A stretch of DNA of 64,000 nucleotides from contig CM076649.1 of NCBI GenBank assembly GCA_038496675.1, positions 16,127,478 to 16,191,477 on the forward strand, in the 5' to 3' direction. Origin of the DNA: Rachycentron canadum. Lineage: Eukaryota; Chordata; Actinopteri; Carangiformes; Rachycentridae. The position numbers and the translations under genes are program-made. The notes beneath the pieces were generated by a model that saw only the letters and a list, made by a program, of their open reading frames with translations, had not been told where the DNA came from and did not search any database. Below, piece by piece: positions 34,904-48,084 of the stretch (positions are counted from its first letter, which is position 1; every line of letters begins with the position of its first letter).

Positions 34904-37559
34904 TGATCAGACTTGGATCAACTCCCATAAGGCAACTCAACAACATGTTTCATCAGTCATTTCTGGCCCCTTTCAAACATGTCTTTCAAACTCCACACCT
35001 CCAGGTTGAAAGGCAGGCTTTCTGCTAAGATGTCTCAGGCCTAGAAGGGTCTTTCAGCACAACATAAAACACAGCTGTTTTCAGAGGCTGAGTATTACTT
35101 CTCGTAGGGAGTGAACTCAACATCAGGGAGTGCCCCTGTCAGTGCTAGTTAATGTACCTGTCAACAACTGTAACTGCTCCAGCCAAGCATCTCTGACTGG
35201 TGTATAAGAAGATAATGAATGATTGACAATATAGTACAAAACGGTTAGCGGAATGTGAAGGATTTATTTATTATATTAATTAATTATTAATTTACAAATA
35301 CTTTACTCTCCATGACAAATGAGCTGATAAAGATCATGGCATGGGTAGAGCAAGTAGATCTTGAGTTTCCAAAATCAGGAATAACATTTTCAAGAGCTGT
35401 GAACATATTTATAAAGATCAATTTTTTACCCATCTGTGATTCATTTCCATGTCTGTAAACTGTCAATAAATATAAATGTTTGTGTAATCCTATATCATTA
35501 GAATTACATTATCAGTAATTTGTTAACTGTTTATAACTTCATCTGAAAAGTTATTTGTCCTATGTGCTTATAACTTACAGACATTATATGTGTTGTGTGT
35601 TCACAACAACGTAACATGCATATATAGACTGATTGTAAAAAATAAATAATGGGTTAACCTGTTACCAATAAGTGATTGATCATTTTTTAAATTACATTGC
35701 AAATACTGTGACGTGATCTGTTTTTTGTTTTTTTTATATCACATTACTTTAAATAGTAAGCAGAGCTAAAAAACACTAAGTTGAGTGCAGACTACTAATG
35801 TATCCAGTCAGCCATTACTTTTACTATTAACAACAGTAAATAAAGGTTGTGACATTATGTCAGTTTGCTAATATTTGGCCTGATGGTGGTGGTGTCACCA
35901 GAATCAATACATTTCTTCCTTTGGAGACCTTGAATGAGCACAAAAAATATCAGCAGATGGACTCTTGAGTTGTGCATTAGTTTTTAAGTTTAATGGCTAA
36001 ACTTAAGGTTTGCCAGCACATTATTACATCATTAATTTAGCAACAGCACTATACAGAAAGGTAATTGTGTCACCAAAATCAATATGTTGGTTCCTATTCA
36101 GAGTGTTAAAGTGTGCAATATATTTCATGACAGCAAACACAACTTCCTCTCCTTGCTGGAGTTAATTAGCCATAATGTGTTGTTCCGTAGGGTTTAATAG
36201 AACAATGACATAATTAAGGTGTTAGTGTTACAAAGATTAAAGACACTGCTATTTAATGCATTGGAGCTACAAAGAGTGAGACTCTGTAGGTGTATAAGCA
36301 TAATCAAGAAAAACTGACCTACTAGAGCAAATAGCTTCCACTTAAACATTCATCCACCTACAAATCATCCAGACTCATTTAATCACTGAGATCATGGTAC
36401 AGTTAAGACTGTGAGAGGTATGGCTTCTAATGGGTGTCATTTCCCTGCACACACTGGTGATCAGTTTATCAGTATGTTTTGCCGCAGTACGATGTGGAAC
36501 ACACTGTTCTCATTTCCATCACTACAAATTATCAGAGCATCCATCCATTCATCTATTCATCTGTCCATTTTCCAAACACACCTCCATCTATTCATAGTCA
36601 CTGAGAGGGCTTGTGCAAGCATTGGATGAAAGGCATGGAAGTTGTGTCACTGCTCGGCCATGTCAGTTTTGCCTTGAATTTTTTTTTTCTACATCCATTA
36701 CAAAGAAAAAGCCTGCAGCCAACATTTCCAAAGCAGCACAAATTCAAGAATGAATGTTTTAATTTTTCAAAGATTAAATATATAATCAGGACCATGTGGC
36801 ACTGGAGGAACTTTCTAAATAAATAACTATAATAACAAATATAATTAGCCTGTCCTTTGCTCATGCAGACACATAGGGCATGTGATCATATACAACAAAA
36901 CAGAAAAGTGAAGTGTCAGAATTAAATCCCCCTTCCAGTACCACCATGCCACTGGGCCAAGCAGGCTAAAACATTCATCGATAACAACATTAAATAGACA
37001 ATCATTTCAAATGCAATATAAAAATAAACTATTTTCACAGGAGCACAAACAATGACAGCGGAAAGTCCAATTCTGATTCGACTGTTGTTTGCACTATAGA
37101 CTCCATAGTCTGACTCAGTGGTGCCAGCAGGATTAAATTTCATAGTACGCACAAGAAGTGCCTGTCAGCTTGAAGGCCACTTTTAGGTTTACCACTTATG
37201 CACAAATGTCAGCTCACTGAATGAGTGAGCAAGCAAGAAACAGAGAGAATGAAAGAGAGAGGGACTGATTTGTTTTTTGTTTTCTGATTTGTTAACATTA
37301 CGACACGTTTTATTAAGTTAAAACTCTGATTAGCTGATCACATGCATTTACAAAGACCAACAGGCCCGAAAACAACAGACAGCTGAATAATAAGATACAA
37401 TATAATATTAGATACTATATTGAATATCCAGAGCAGCGTGAGGTAAAAGTTGGCATGAGGCAGTTAACAGTTTCCCTCAATTAGCTGACTAAACAAACAA
37501 AATCAAAAATGTAGGCTACAGGATTACAGCTGCCTGCGGCACTGGTCAGACTGCCCATC
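34904..37559. other. Intergenic, no gene recognised
   Basis: AT-rich. Two related segments, GGTGTCACCAGAATCAATAC (near 35891) and TTGTGTCACCAAAATCAATA (near 36066), suggest remnants of a repeat in direct orientation about 175 bp apart. A CATC/CATT-rich simple patch lies at 36538-36595. Confidence 0.45.
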
Positions 37560-38310
37560 GTCAAATCGTGGGCTGGTCAAAAAAGTTTTTCCTGGCCCTC
37601 TCTGTGTGCCTGTCAGTTGTTCATTGAATTTGGGTGTGCTGGTTCCATGTTCCAATAGTGGATTCACATATGTAAACAAACCTCAGAGATGTGACCCAAG
37701 CTGCCACCGGCATTATCGCTATGGAACTGAGGATAATTTTTTGGCTCCACTGGAAATGAAAATAATTCAGCAGAGTCAGGGATCTATAGGCCAGGTGACA
37801 GCGGCCCTGACCAATTTGGTCAGGAGTTTAGCTGGCAGTGCCGCGCCCCCCACTGCCCCCCGCATTGCAGTCAATTTCATTATCAATGTTCATACACTCA
37901 CACACAAACTACATAGATTTGTCTTTGTGATTTTACAAAATAAAAACTGTATTAGAAACAATTAACATCAAATAAATTATTAATTTAAATATAGCATTGC
38001 ACAAACAAAAAATATTAACTGCAAATGCAATATGCATAATGTAGCTGCATAATGTCTTCTACAGCACAGGTGGAGGCAACAGGAGCACCTGCTGCTGCTC
38101 CATCACTGGGCTGTGCTGAAGGGGAGGAGGTGTCTGCCAGTGGCCCAGCATTTGTAGGGGTGGGGTGAAAAAATTTCAGTGCATTTTAACAGAAAAGTAT
38201 ATGGGACTATTTGGTGTTATACTTTAATAGTAAAAAAATGGAAAAAAAGCACAAGAAAAAAGATGAAAAAAAATTAACAGATGCATGGATGTTGCTATAC
38301 ATAAGACTAA
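37560..38310 (-). mobile_element. Possible DNA-transposon relic (hAT-like), tentative
   Basis: The region mixes GC-rich words (TGGCAGTGCCGCGCCCCCCA near 37832) with a minus-strand stretch (about 38160-38050) open for about 37 codons, reading PTNAGPLADTSS, PSAQPSDG and AAAGAPVASTCAVED in succession. Ser/Ala/Pro-rich leaders of this kind precede zinc-finger domains of domesticated hAT-type transposases. No catalytic motif, terminal repeats or target-site duplication was found, so the assignment is weak; a lone unconstrained frame is the alternative. Confidence 0.2.
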
Positions 38311-38859
38311 AATCTGATGAGATTCAACTTTGTCATTACAATGAAACGCAGTTAAAATCTAACCAGAATGCAAAGAAGCAGTAAAGTGCAGTGAATAAAT
38401 AGCATATGAAAGATATGGGGGGAGGTATGGAGAAGAGGTTTTATGCCCTGCATAATTACAAAGCGATATTCACTTTGAAAGTGTCATTTTTGTTCGGAAA
38501 AAAGTGTTTATTTATGCTGTGTGTCATCTTCATTTATTCATAGCCAGTAAAATCCAGGCTGATGCTTACACCCCCTGATGAATCTCACAATCTCAGTGTT
38601 ACCTTTCATTTGACAGATTAAGAAGAATGAAGATCGTACGTGTGGACATCAGCCTAGATATTAATGCCTGGGAGTAAATGAAGATGACACTTAGCATAAA
38701 CAAACAATTTCTTTAGTTAAGTAACAAGTAACACGTTTAATGTTGGCAAGCCATATGTCAATAAAAATGTACAACAAAGCCAGCAGGTGAAAACAACACC
38801 TCAATGAACATAATGTTAATATTTTCAAATTTACTGACGTTAACTTGAGCTATTCACTG

Positions 38860-39080
38860 ATTAGCAAACCGCGTTAATCATTCAAAAGTAAGCTAGAAGT
38901 TAACTCTCCGCTCCAACAACGGCAACTACCTATGCAATAAACTATTCATTTCATCGCATTACTGTACATCAGTCTTTTCCCGGGAGCTTTGGTACAGCAT
39001 CTTTTCTGGGGTCACATCAAATAACTTGCCCCCCCGCCCCAGAAACCCAGTAAAGTAAACAGTAAAAGTTAGATTAGTTA
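38860..39080. promoter_or_regulatory. Candidate regulatory patch or repeat fragment
   Basis: Slightly CpG-enriched (AACCGCGTTAATC, CTCCGCTCCAAC, TTCCCGGGAGC) compared with its surroundings, with a C-rich tract at 39029-39042. No gene. Could be an old transposon portion. Confidence 0.2.
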
Positions 39081-40080
39081 GTTATGCCACGGGCCAGCAC
39101 TGCCACATGATGATAAGCTCCTGATGCCTGTCATATAATATGTGTACCAGTTAAGCATGATGTACATTTCTACCACTTCAATTCAATGACTTTAACAATA
39201 TGATCACACTATTTTTAACTCTTTGTTGTCACGGCAGTGGTTACACCTCTTCTTTTGAGCACCCAGCCACCCTGGCTTCCCGGCTGCTCAGAAGCTGCTG
39301 GGAAGCAGCTTTTAATTCTTGAGCCTCAGTACATCCTGCAGCACATCAGCTGAAACACCCCCTGAAAGTGCCAAATCATTTTTGATTATGCAATTACTAC
39401 TGTTTTCCCATTGGTCCAACATTTGACCGACCAGTGGTGTAACTTCATCACCCAACTGAGTCAGTCAGTTACAGACATTCACACTGGCCCTGTGTGTTGT
39501 AGCCTTGGGGGACACATCCATGTCATATCAGAGTCATTGTAATTACCAGTTTCTGTCTTGTCAACAGTCTTCACATCAGCATCCACCACTCCACTCATTT
39601 TTTTCCACTACCTGAATATGATTTGCAAAATGATGAGGCAGCTTTTTAGCCCAAATGTGAAGAATGCTGCTAGATGCAGTTTTACCAAGACAAAAAAAGG
39701 AGAGTTGCATGTTGCAGACATGCTGGGTCACACTGATGGATATTGGTAATTACTTTTACTGATCTCATTTAACCCTAAACATGAGCATGCATTTAATTGC
39801 ATGAAACAGAAAAACACAAATCAAGTTAATCTGGTGTAAGGGGTTCTCATGTGGACAGAGTCCTAAAGAGCGACTGGAGCAGCCAGCGCTTCATCTTTGC
39901 AGACAGGGCATGGCTATGGTCTCCTACAGATTCTACATGGAGACAAGAATAATATATGGTACAGTGTGTGTATGTGTGTATGACATTTGAATCTTGAATG
40001 AGAGAGCCAGTAGTGAAAAATACAAAAACACAGCCAAAACTCTTTTGCATTTCAGGGGTGCAACACAGCTGCTATTCATC

Positions 40081-40155
40081 TCTATTCATCCATCCATCCA
40101 TCAGTTATACCACTTATCCTTTGAGGGCTGTGAGGAGGGATGCAGCTCCGTCACA
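40081..40155. repeat. Short fragment of the teleost CATCCATC/CTTATCCT repeat
   Basis: CATCCATCCATCAGTTATACC followed by ACTTATCCTTTGAGGG resembles the left start of the dispersed repeat seen at 56090-56520. Only about 70 bp remains. Confidence 0.35.
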
Positions 40156-40280
40156 AAAATATCTGTGGATTTAGACTGGTACTGGGAGAAGTAAATAAAA
40201 TAAGTTGTTAGATATCATCTAAACTGCATCATTTTCTGCACTACATTGGTTTCTATTGCTATTTATACGCCTCATACATA

Positions 40281-41514
40281 CAGTACTGTATGTCTTAGTC
40301 TTAGGCCACAACTAGCTGTATTGTTTTAGTAAAGTTTAAATGACCATCCATATTTATTTTTCGGTGTCTTTATTAAGTTACAAACAGAAAATATAGGAAA
40401 TGCACAAAAAATTTAAAAAAAAAACAGTAAAATGGCTTCTACAGGCAAAAGTCAGTATTTAGTGTGACTCCCTTGGCACTAAGCACATCTTGACTGTCCT
40501 GAACCTTTCTGAAGTAATCTTCTGGTATATATACCGGGCTTCTTCCAGCACTTCCAGTTCATCTTTAGATTTAGGCTGTCTTTTATTTCTTTTTGTGTCC
40601 AGGTGATCCCATAGTGCCTCTATAATATTCAGGTCTAGACTCCAGACCTGGAGACCAGTCCATGACTGTCAGTGTTTTATCAGCAGTTTTTCTCTCCAAA
40701 TATGATTTCACTGCATTAGCAGTGAGCTTGGGATCATTATCATGCTGAAAAATAAAACCATTCCCACATAGGCACTTTCCAGAAGGAATGACGATGATGA
40801 ATTAAAACCTTTCTGTACTTTTCCGCTTCTTGAGCCCATCAATTTGGACAATATCACCATAACACCACTGGCAGAAATGTAGCCTTGCTGGACTTCTTCT
40901 TCTCTCAAAGAAGAAACTCTTAGAAACTTCTCATCAGATTTTGAAAGTTTCCTTGGCCTTCAAGTCCGTTTTTTGTCCTTGACCTCTCCTGACTCTTCAA
41001 ATATCTTTATAACAGCTTGAATACCACATCTTCAGCATCCACTTTGTCTGCTGATTTCCCTTTGAGAGTGGCATGATAACGCAAAATTATGATTTTATGT
41101 CAAATACTGTGTTTTTTTTCTTTGGCATTTTGAATGGAACAATGTGACTGAAAGTTGGTCTTGTGCGTATTAGCAGCTTCCAATGAGTTAAACCTATACA
41201 ACATGTGTATGTAATGCTCAAGCATGTCTTGCTCAAACCTGGTGTAATGGACATTTTCCACAGCATCATTTTGACATGAAATACAAATACAGGTATTAAA
41301 AATGACATTAATTATGGCTCTATTCCATTTAGGTTTAAGAGCCAGGTTCCTGCTGTTGCTCAAGTGTAAGGGGGGGGGTTAATACTGCTACACATTCCCT
41401 GTATTTTCTGGTTGTATTATAATAAATAGACAGAGAAATAATATTATATATGATCATTATAACTTTGCTAAAACAACAAATCTAAGGGTGTCCTAAGACT
41501 TTTGCACAGTACTG
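40281..41514 (-). mobile_element. Tc1-like DNA transposon, complete ends, inactive
   Basis: A 1,234 bp unit flanked by TA on both sides (40279-40280 and 41515-41516), the Tc1/mariner target duplication. The ends are inverted repeats: the left starts CAGTACTGTATGTCTTAGTC and the right, read inward on the minus strand, starts CAGTACTGTGCAAAAGTCTT. Both then share TTAGG, followed by a TTGTTTTAG(T/C)AAAGTT word, so the inverted repeat spans about 55 bp with divergence. Length and ends fit piscine Tc1-like elements. The transposase runs on the minus strand and is broken by frameshifts and stops. A relic of an old insertion. Confidence 0.92.
40445..41080 (-). pseudogene. Tc1-like transposase relic
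   Basis: Minus-strand remnants of a DDE transposase inside the element at 40281-41514. The second catalytic Asp lies in FQHDNDPK (40750-40727), which matches the FQQDNDPKHT motif of the family. The third catalytic residue, Glu, lies in NIIEALWDHLDTKR (40629 to about 40588), the family NPIExLWDxL motif. The two motifs are in different frames, so at least one frameshift separates them. Upstream fragments such as TFLPVVLW are also recognisable. The N-terminal DNA-binding part is poorly preserved. No functional product is possible from this copy. Confidence 0.85.
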
Positions 41515-41516
41515 TA

Positions 41517-44030
41517 TGTTTACATCAAGCAGCCAAATAATAAAACATGGTGATTTGTGTTAGAACTCAACCATGTTCAAATAAGTCCAAATAAAAACTG
41601 TGCAACTATTTATGGTCTAATTGGAAAAATAGAGGAAGTACAGGTTAAATAGGAAAATACAACTCAGAATTTGTTTGGATAATATGGATGAATTGTGTGT
41701 ATACTGAGAAGAGGCCCAGGTGATCAATTTGAGTATCAATGTTTTACAAAATAAGAAAAATGTCTGATATGCTCTTTTGTCCATTTTGCATCAACTTTGC
41801 ATTAGTCAGATTCTCAACTTAAGTCTAGTCATGAAATGCTGTGTCTACAATATTGGACCATATGATAAAAATGAACATCTGTTCAACAACATTCATGCTT
41901 TATCCAACTCTTATCATCAAAGGTGAAAATTAATGAGGATGAACCTTATGCAAGATCTGAATATTGAACTTAAAACTGGACATTGTGTTATCTGTAACAG
42001 TTTAAGGCCTCCCAATCATCTGTGATAAGGATAATCAATACACACATATACAGTATATATGCTCTGTAGCCCATATGTCACTGCATATTGTTCCATCTGT
42101 ATTACAGACAAACCTGTCTTTGTTATGATGGTCGTGTATTTCTAAACATCTAATCAATTATTAGTCGGTAAACACATGCAATCTCTCTTTCTAAATGGAG
42201 CAATTTGCACTAAGCACAGGATATCAAAAGCCCATATGACAAACATGACACTACAGTCTCTAGATGGCAGAGATTCATCAATACTTCATGAACCAACAAA
42301 CATTTGTGCCCAGTTTGATCATATCTCTGCGATTGATGGCATCTCTTTTTTCTTTTTTTGTCTTTTTTCATCAGCCAATCTAACAGAACAGGAAATTAAG
42401 AAAAACAAGAGCCAGATCGAGATTCTTATCATGTCTGCGTTCTATTTCCAGTGGATGAAGGTTAACTAGGATTCCTCTGCTTTTCAGGTGCAATGTTTGG
42501 GGCCTTTTCACCAGATAGCTTTGGTATGCCTTGTTATTAAAGCTAATGCATAGAGGAAGGTGTTTACTTTTACTTTGTTTATGATAAATTCAAAAAAAGA
42601 GCAATTAAATCAGAGAGACTCAGGTAGTGAAACTCTTGCTGTGTTTCACAGAGATAGGGACACATTTGAAGGTGCCTGACAGCCAAATAAGACCTAGAAA
42701 GACATTTCCCTCAAAACAGAACTACAGCTCTGTTCTTTGGTAAGCTACATTTCTTTCCTCTGTAGTCACTACTCTTATTTGTTTATTTAATTATATAGCT
42801 TCTCTGTTCTTCTGATTTTCTTCTCTTAATTACTTATTTCCTCCTATTATTTTTTTCTTTTGGGTTCTGATTGTCTCCCAGCCATTGGTTGCATGGAATA
42901 ACCTTCACAATGTTCTATGAAGGAAATATGATGATTAAAAATATCTTTATGAATTCACATGAAGTGGAATATTTAATCCTTTAAGCTTGTTGGCGTTATT
43001 TAATTGGGAGTATTCTGCCATTATCAAATCTAACCGCCATGGCTAATCTATCTACATTCAGATAAACAAACTTTCATCTCATCAAACAAAGACAAAGAAA
43101 TCATTCCGAGCAAATCAAATGTGCTTTTTGGCCTGGGAAAATGGCATAACCTACACTCAACTGCATTTGTTCCTTCAGGTCCATTACAACTAGAGAGTGG
43201 TTCATCAGCAATATAGAAATGAAAGAACCTGACATTTTCCAAATGTTTCTGCATCCATAAGCATCATCGGAAAGGTCTGTAATAATGCATATTTAATTAT
43301 ATGCCTCAAATCATGAAGGTCACTGCTGTGGTGAACTCTTTGTATAGATCAATACGTCTGCATGACCTGGCAAGTTAATATGATCGTGCTCCCACTGCTG
43401 AATTTCTCATTGCATGCTGAGCACTGATTGTCATGATTTCTGAAGATTCTCATTCATTATCATTCATCTGCTGATAAAATCTGCTAATAAAACTATCATT
43501 GCCTTTTGCAGGAAAATACCCTGCCCCATTCCTGACAGTGATGTGTTGCACTGCAGATGAAACTTAGACGGAACTTTGATGGAAGTTGTCAGATTATTAT
43601 TATTATTAGATTAGATTTTTTTTTTTTTCTTTTACATCGGCACGGTCTGTGCATAGCTAGAGGTTGTGTTTTATGAAGTGATGTGGACACTTCACTTTCA
43701 GAGTGACCTGTTGCTCTGTTTCCTGTAAACAGCTCTGGAATAGACACGATAAGTTCTTCCTCACTGATCTTGGCTGCAGGCTAAAAATTACCTGACTGTT
43801 CTCTTATGAAACATGCTAGTTGTTCCTCCTCTCAATGCAGTGATGCATAATTCCTGTGCAGAGTGGTTATGTTACCTATGGACCATAGTAGGGATCAATA
43901 CCACTGCTAACACTGTTTGCATCCAGAGTATAAATCTCCAAGACATCTGAAGAATTCAGCAGCATTCAGTCAGAGTGCCCTCCTCCTCGTCTGTGACTCT
44001 CAATGCCTCCCCCTACCTCAAACCCATCTC

Positions 44031-44061
<31 letters not shown>

Positions 44062-44309
44062 CCGTGTTCAGCACTCCCATGACACCATCCTACTTTGACA
44101 CAGAGTGAGAAATAAGATCCAGTCCACTCCCAAGGTCACCGTCACAGTCTCTCAGGCTCCTATGATGATATGATACACTTCACACTATCTCTGAGAGTTT
44201 AATGAATCTTCAAGTGCGGACGAACAAGGGAGGGATCCAGCGATGTTCCAGACTTGACAATAAACAACATATCAGATGGTGAAAGAAGTCGAAGATATTG
44301 ATAGCTGTG
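41517..44309. other. Intergenic, no gene recognised
   Basis: AT-rich. Contains a T-tract at 43617-43629 preceded by (ATT)n, and the CA tract at 44031. Frames such as 42176-42469 (plus) carry no recognisable motif. Confidence 0.5.
44031..44059. repeat. (CA)14 microsatellite
   Basis: 29 bp CA tract followed by CCCCCG. Confidence 0.97.
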
Positions 44310-44470
44310 TCTGCTGAGGCTCAGTGCTGGAGCTGCTGGCGGCGGCCTGCCAGTTTTCACATTCCCAGCAGCACAGCGCGCGCTTTTAAACCCGAAGTAA
44401 ACTTTGTTTTGAGTTTTTAATGTCAACAGTGCTCAGCGAAGCCTCGAGGATGAGCGTCACCCAACCTCAA
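44310..44470. promoter_or_regulatory. Small CpG-rich patch
   Basis: CpG cluster (GGCGGCGGCC, CAGCGCGCGC directly followed by TTTTAAACCCG, CAGCGAAGCCTCGAGGATG) about 37 kb upstream of the cadherin. The juxtaposition of GCGCGCGC with a TATA-like TTTTAAA is promoter-like, but I see no first exon with a credible donor or product. A minus-strand frame from 44426 is unremarkable. An enhancer or a weak promoter is possible. Confidence 0.25.
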
Positions 44471-45589
44471 ACTAAATTATGAACCCGCAAAGAGGGGAAA
44501 GCATCTGCTTGAAAAGTGTTTAAATGAACACCAGTGCAGACTGGTGCCCATAAATATTTGATGCCTCAGTCCTTGAGTGCAAGGGTGCAGCACATTATTT
44601 AATGCCTGTAATGCGGTTAACCCCTCATTTGCTGGTGTGATATGAGGTTTGTTTTTTTTTTTTTTAAATGCTCAGAAATCTTCTAGGGTGTATTGAAATG
44701 TGCAATTGAAGCATTGTGTCTGTGTGAGTTCTCTAGAAATTACAGCATTTTCAAAGGGCACATTTCTCAACTTTAGTTTGAGTTGTCTCATTACCTGAGC
44801 CCTCTTTTTCTTCCTTAATTAAAACATTGGGTACGGCAGCAGGGAGGAATAGCTTCTGAAAAGCGGAGGCATACGTCACAGGGAGGATTATGAGAACCTA
44901 ACATGAGAGAGGAAAAGGTGCTTAACTATGGAATTACAGCTGAAATGAGTTTTTAATCGTGCAGTTAATGTTGGGGAAATGTGAAGCCTAGAGACAGTGC
45001 AAATTGCTTCCATGAGGGATAAGACACCATCAGGGGAGCCAAGTGGACAGATTACTTTATATCAGATTGCATCTTGGTCGAGACAATAGAATTAAATGTG
45101 TCTTTATTTTTTGTGCACAATAAATGTATTGATAAAGTTTGCAGGTTAGCAGGCTCAAACTTCGGACCTGCCTAAGTTGCAACTTCTCCTTTGGTAAAAT
45201 ATGAAAGCCAAAGGTCAACTGGATTCATTAGCTACAGCTAATCCTATTTTAGTCTTTATTTCTTGCGTGGCTTCAATGCAACAAAAAGTGACTCCTCGTT
45301 ATTCTTTAGCCCTCATTGGAAGACAGGGGAGCTGAAAGTGCTGCTGTTAATGAGATACTGGTTATCACTATAGCACACTGTCTCCTACCTTCTCCCAGCA
45401 CAGCATTATTGTGCATCAGAGAGGAACTTTCAGTGTCATTAGTGTTAAAAGAGGGTAATGGAACAGAGTCTGCCGAGTTTCACAAGGGGTTACCATGACC
45501 CAGTATAGTAATAGGCCAGGATGGAGAGGTCTGATTATGTGGGATCTGATATGTAAAAAACGGTGGCTGAAAATAAAATCGAGTCTTGT
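44471..45589. other. Intergenic, no gene recognised
   Basis: AT-rich and unremarkable, with a T-tract at about 44652-44665. Confidence 0.5.
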
Positions 45590-46120
45590 CGTGCCTGGCG
45601 CTCCCTCACAGGTTGTTCTGGGGCTTTGTGCCCTGTTTTATCTATCTCCCTGAATTAATGGATCACAGTGAGCGATTATGAAAATCATCCCCTCTGTCAT
45701 TAGCTTTAGAAAATTCTGCAAAAAAAAAGTTCTCAACCTGAAAAATTTTAAGGATCATTTGCAGCATAATGTGAGCGCAAGAGTCCATCTACCTCCGGAG
45801 CACGCCTTGCTTCTGCATAAATGGATGATGAATACTACCATGATTAGAGATTCATCTTTCATTGCCCGGGCCATAGACACCAAAGTTCCCAAGAGCAACA
45901 AGTCAAATGGCTTGTGTAATCTTCAGCAAGGAGGGCTTGTTTCCTTTTAATTCAGACAGAGAACGCTGCAGAGAGGAGCCCGGTGATTGTAATTCCCCAA
46001 AGCATTTCATTATTTCAGTCTGTGTGATAACATCTTTAATTCCATTTTAAATAGGTTTATATGTCCATCATAAAATACTCCCTCGTGGGTTTAATTATTG
46101 CTGTAAGATAAGAGACGCTA
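45590..46120. promoter_or_regulatory. Candidate conserved non-coding element D
   Basis: About 500 bp with frequent homeodomain and POU-like words (CTGAATTAATGG, TGTCATTAGC, GGGTTTAATTATTG, CTTTTAATTC) mixed with CpG-containing stretches (GTCGTGCCTGGCG, TACCTCCGGAGCACGC, CATTGCCCGGGCC). Both strands are interrupted by stops apart from one 90-codon plus-strand frame (45678-45950) with no known domain. The texture strongly resembles vertebrate developmental enhancers. Conservation was not tested. Confidence 0.4.
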
Positions 46121-48084
46121 TGGGTAGAGAGCAGGGACAAAAAGGAAGAAAGTCATTTCTAAAGATGGAGACAAATTATGTAGCTCGGTGACTGATGGTG
46201 TCCTTGTTATTGCTTATCGCTTGTGACATCACTTCCTGTAGCTTTCATTGGTTTGGCTTTATCTTGTCATCTATTCAGACCAGACAATGGAACTGCAGCA
46301 TCTGCTATGAGCCTGACACAAAGAGGCTTATTATGGCAAGATTAAGTGTAATCTAAAATTCTCCTGATTCAAGGGGCTTTTGACACAGTCACATAACTGT
46401 AGATGTTACCAGCCCCTCATTTCAAATACACACACCTGTGCTTATTTTGTTTGTGGATGCACTGTGAACACATAACCATGACTATTTGCCATGTTGCAAT
46501 GATTACAGAGAGCTGCTCGCCTCAGTCCTCTACACATGTGCACACAATTGCTTTCACCCATGCATGCACGCTCACTTTCCTTTTCATCCCGTCTGCCCCC
46601 TCTGTCACCCACACATGACTACACACATTGAAACATATACAGTGTTTGATATGCACCCTCACATGCATGCGTACACACACACAAAAATTCACATGCAACC
46701 AACAGCAGATTCTTTGAGCCTCTTTCTCTGGTCTGAAGGTAACAGTGCCTCAGAGACAGACACTGGCTGGCCAAAATTGTTATGTCAACCATAAAATTAC
46801 CTTCAATCCAAATTCATTTCAGCTACTTGAAAATTCTATTTCATCTAGCACAAACGTATTTCAGCGATAGAGCTAGATTCCATATTTTCTTTTTTTATCC
46901 GCCTTTTTGAAAAGAAAAACAACTGCTGGTCTGAAGCCTGAAGAATGTGTTCCACAGTAAAATGGGTAATCTCTTAATCTGTCTTCTTATCCACCCCATT
47001 ATGTTTTTTTCTGAACTATTCTCTCCTGACTCATGGTAACCTCCATCACTCCCACATACTCTCTAACAGTTAGGTAAGCTGCGTTTACCACTTCATCTGC
47101 TGCAGGAAATTATCACCTCTGAGAGTCTGCCTGAAGAGAGAGAGCTGAGATATACCTCTTAGATTTTGCCGGCAAACTAAGCTGCTCTTCTTAAAATAAA
47201 AGACAAAGAAGTCAGTGAGTCTGTGAAACAATACCAGCGGTGACTTGTTCCTCCTCTCTGAGTATCTTAATCACCACCTCCTGAAGTTTAAACTTAAAGG
47301 AGACATGGAGAGTCAAAAAGATTTGTTCACCGCTAGAAAGCCTCCACAGCTACATAACTATATATAGATGATGTTCTTTAATTTCTGAAAGGTCACAATT
47401 ACGAGTGAACATCCTCTGAAGTTTGAATTCCCCTGGCTATATTGATTGGGTGTCAGTTGAAGTCAACAATACTGATGGGAGCTTTATTACTCCACTTAAT
47501 GAGAGATGTTTTATTAATGGCCATGTAATAAGATTACCTTTTTCTCAATGAAGGCCATCCATCTTGCTCCCCCATGCACAGCTCACTGGGAATCACTCAT
47601 TTAGTTCCACACAGATCTTGTTCTCTCAAACTATAGATGATCTACAGAGCCCTACAACATGCATTGATACAGAGCATGTCATTACATGATATCCAACTGA
47701 AAAAAAAAATTCTAATGGTCATTTATCAATTAATTCAAATAACAAGCAAATTCATGCATTCAAAAGACATGGAAATGCACATATAGTGAAATGAGCACAT
47801 TTCAGGATAATTTATTAAAATTGTGTTTTAATTTACAAATTGAACTCTGTCAACTCTTTCAACTGTATGAACATGCTATAAAATGTCCTAATGTATATGC
47901 ATGCCCAGTGTCTCATCTTGTATCATTAAAGCGATTACTCTCATTACTAACACTAATATTATTGCTTCCTCTATTATTTTAATTTGCTGCTGTTATTTAC
48001 TAATGTATTATTATTAGTAGTATCAGTCATTGTCATTATCAAAAATATTCTTTACATCTGTATGTTTTGCTTGTATTCCATTGT
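46121..48084. other. Intergenic, no gene recognised
   Basis: AT-rich, with a CA/CATG-rich low-complexity patch at about 46600-46700 that explains the His/Thr-rich frames there. A minus-strand GTAATC donor at about 47535 follows MGEQDGWPSLRK-type sequence, but no good acceptor is upstream. Confidence 0.45.
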
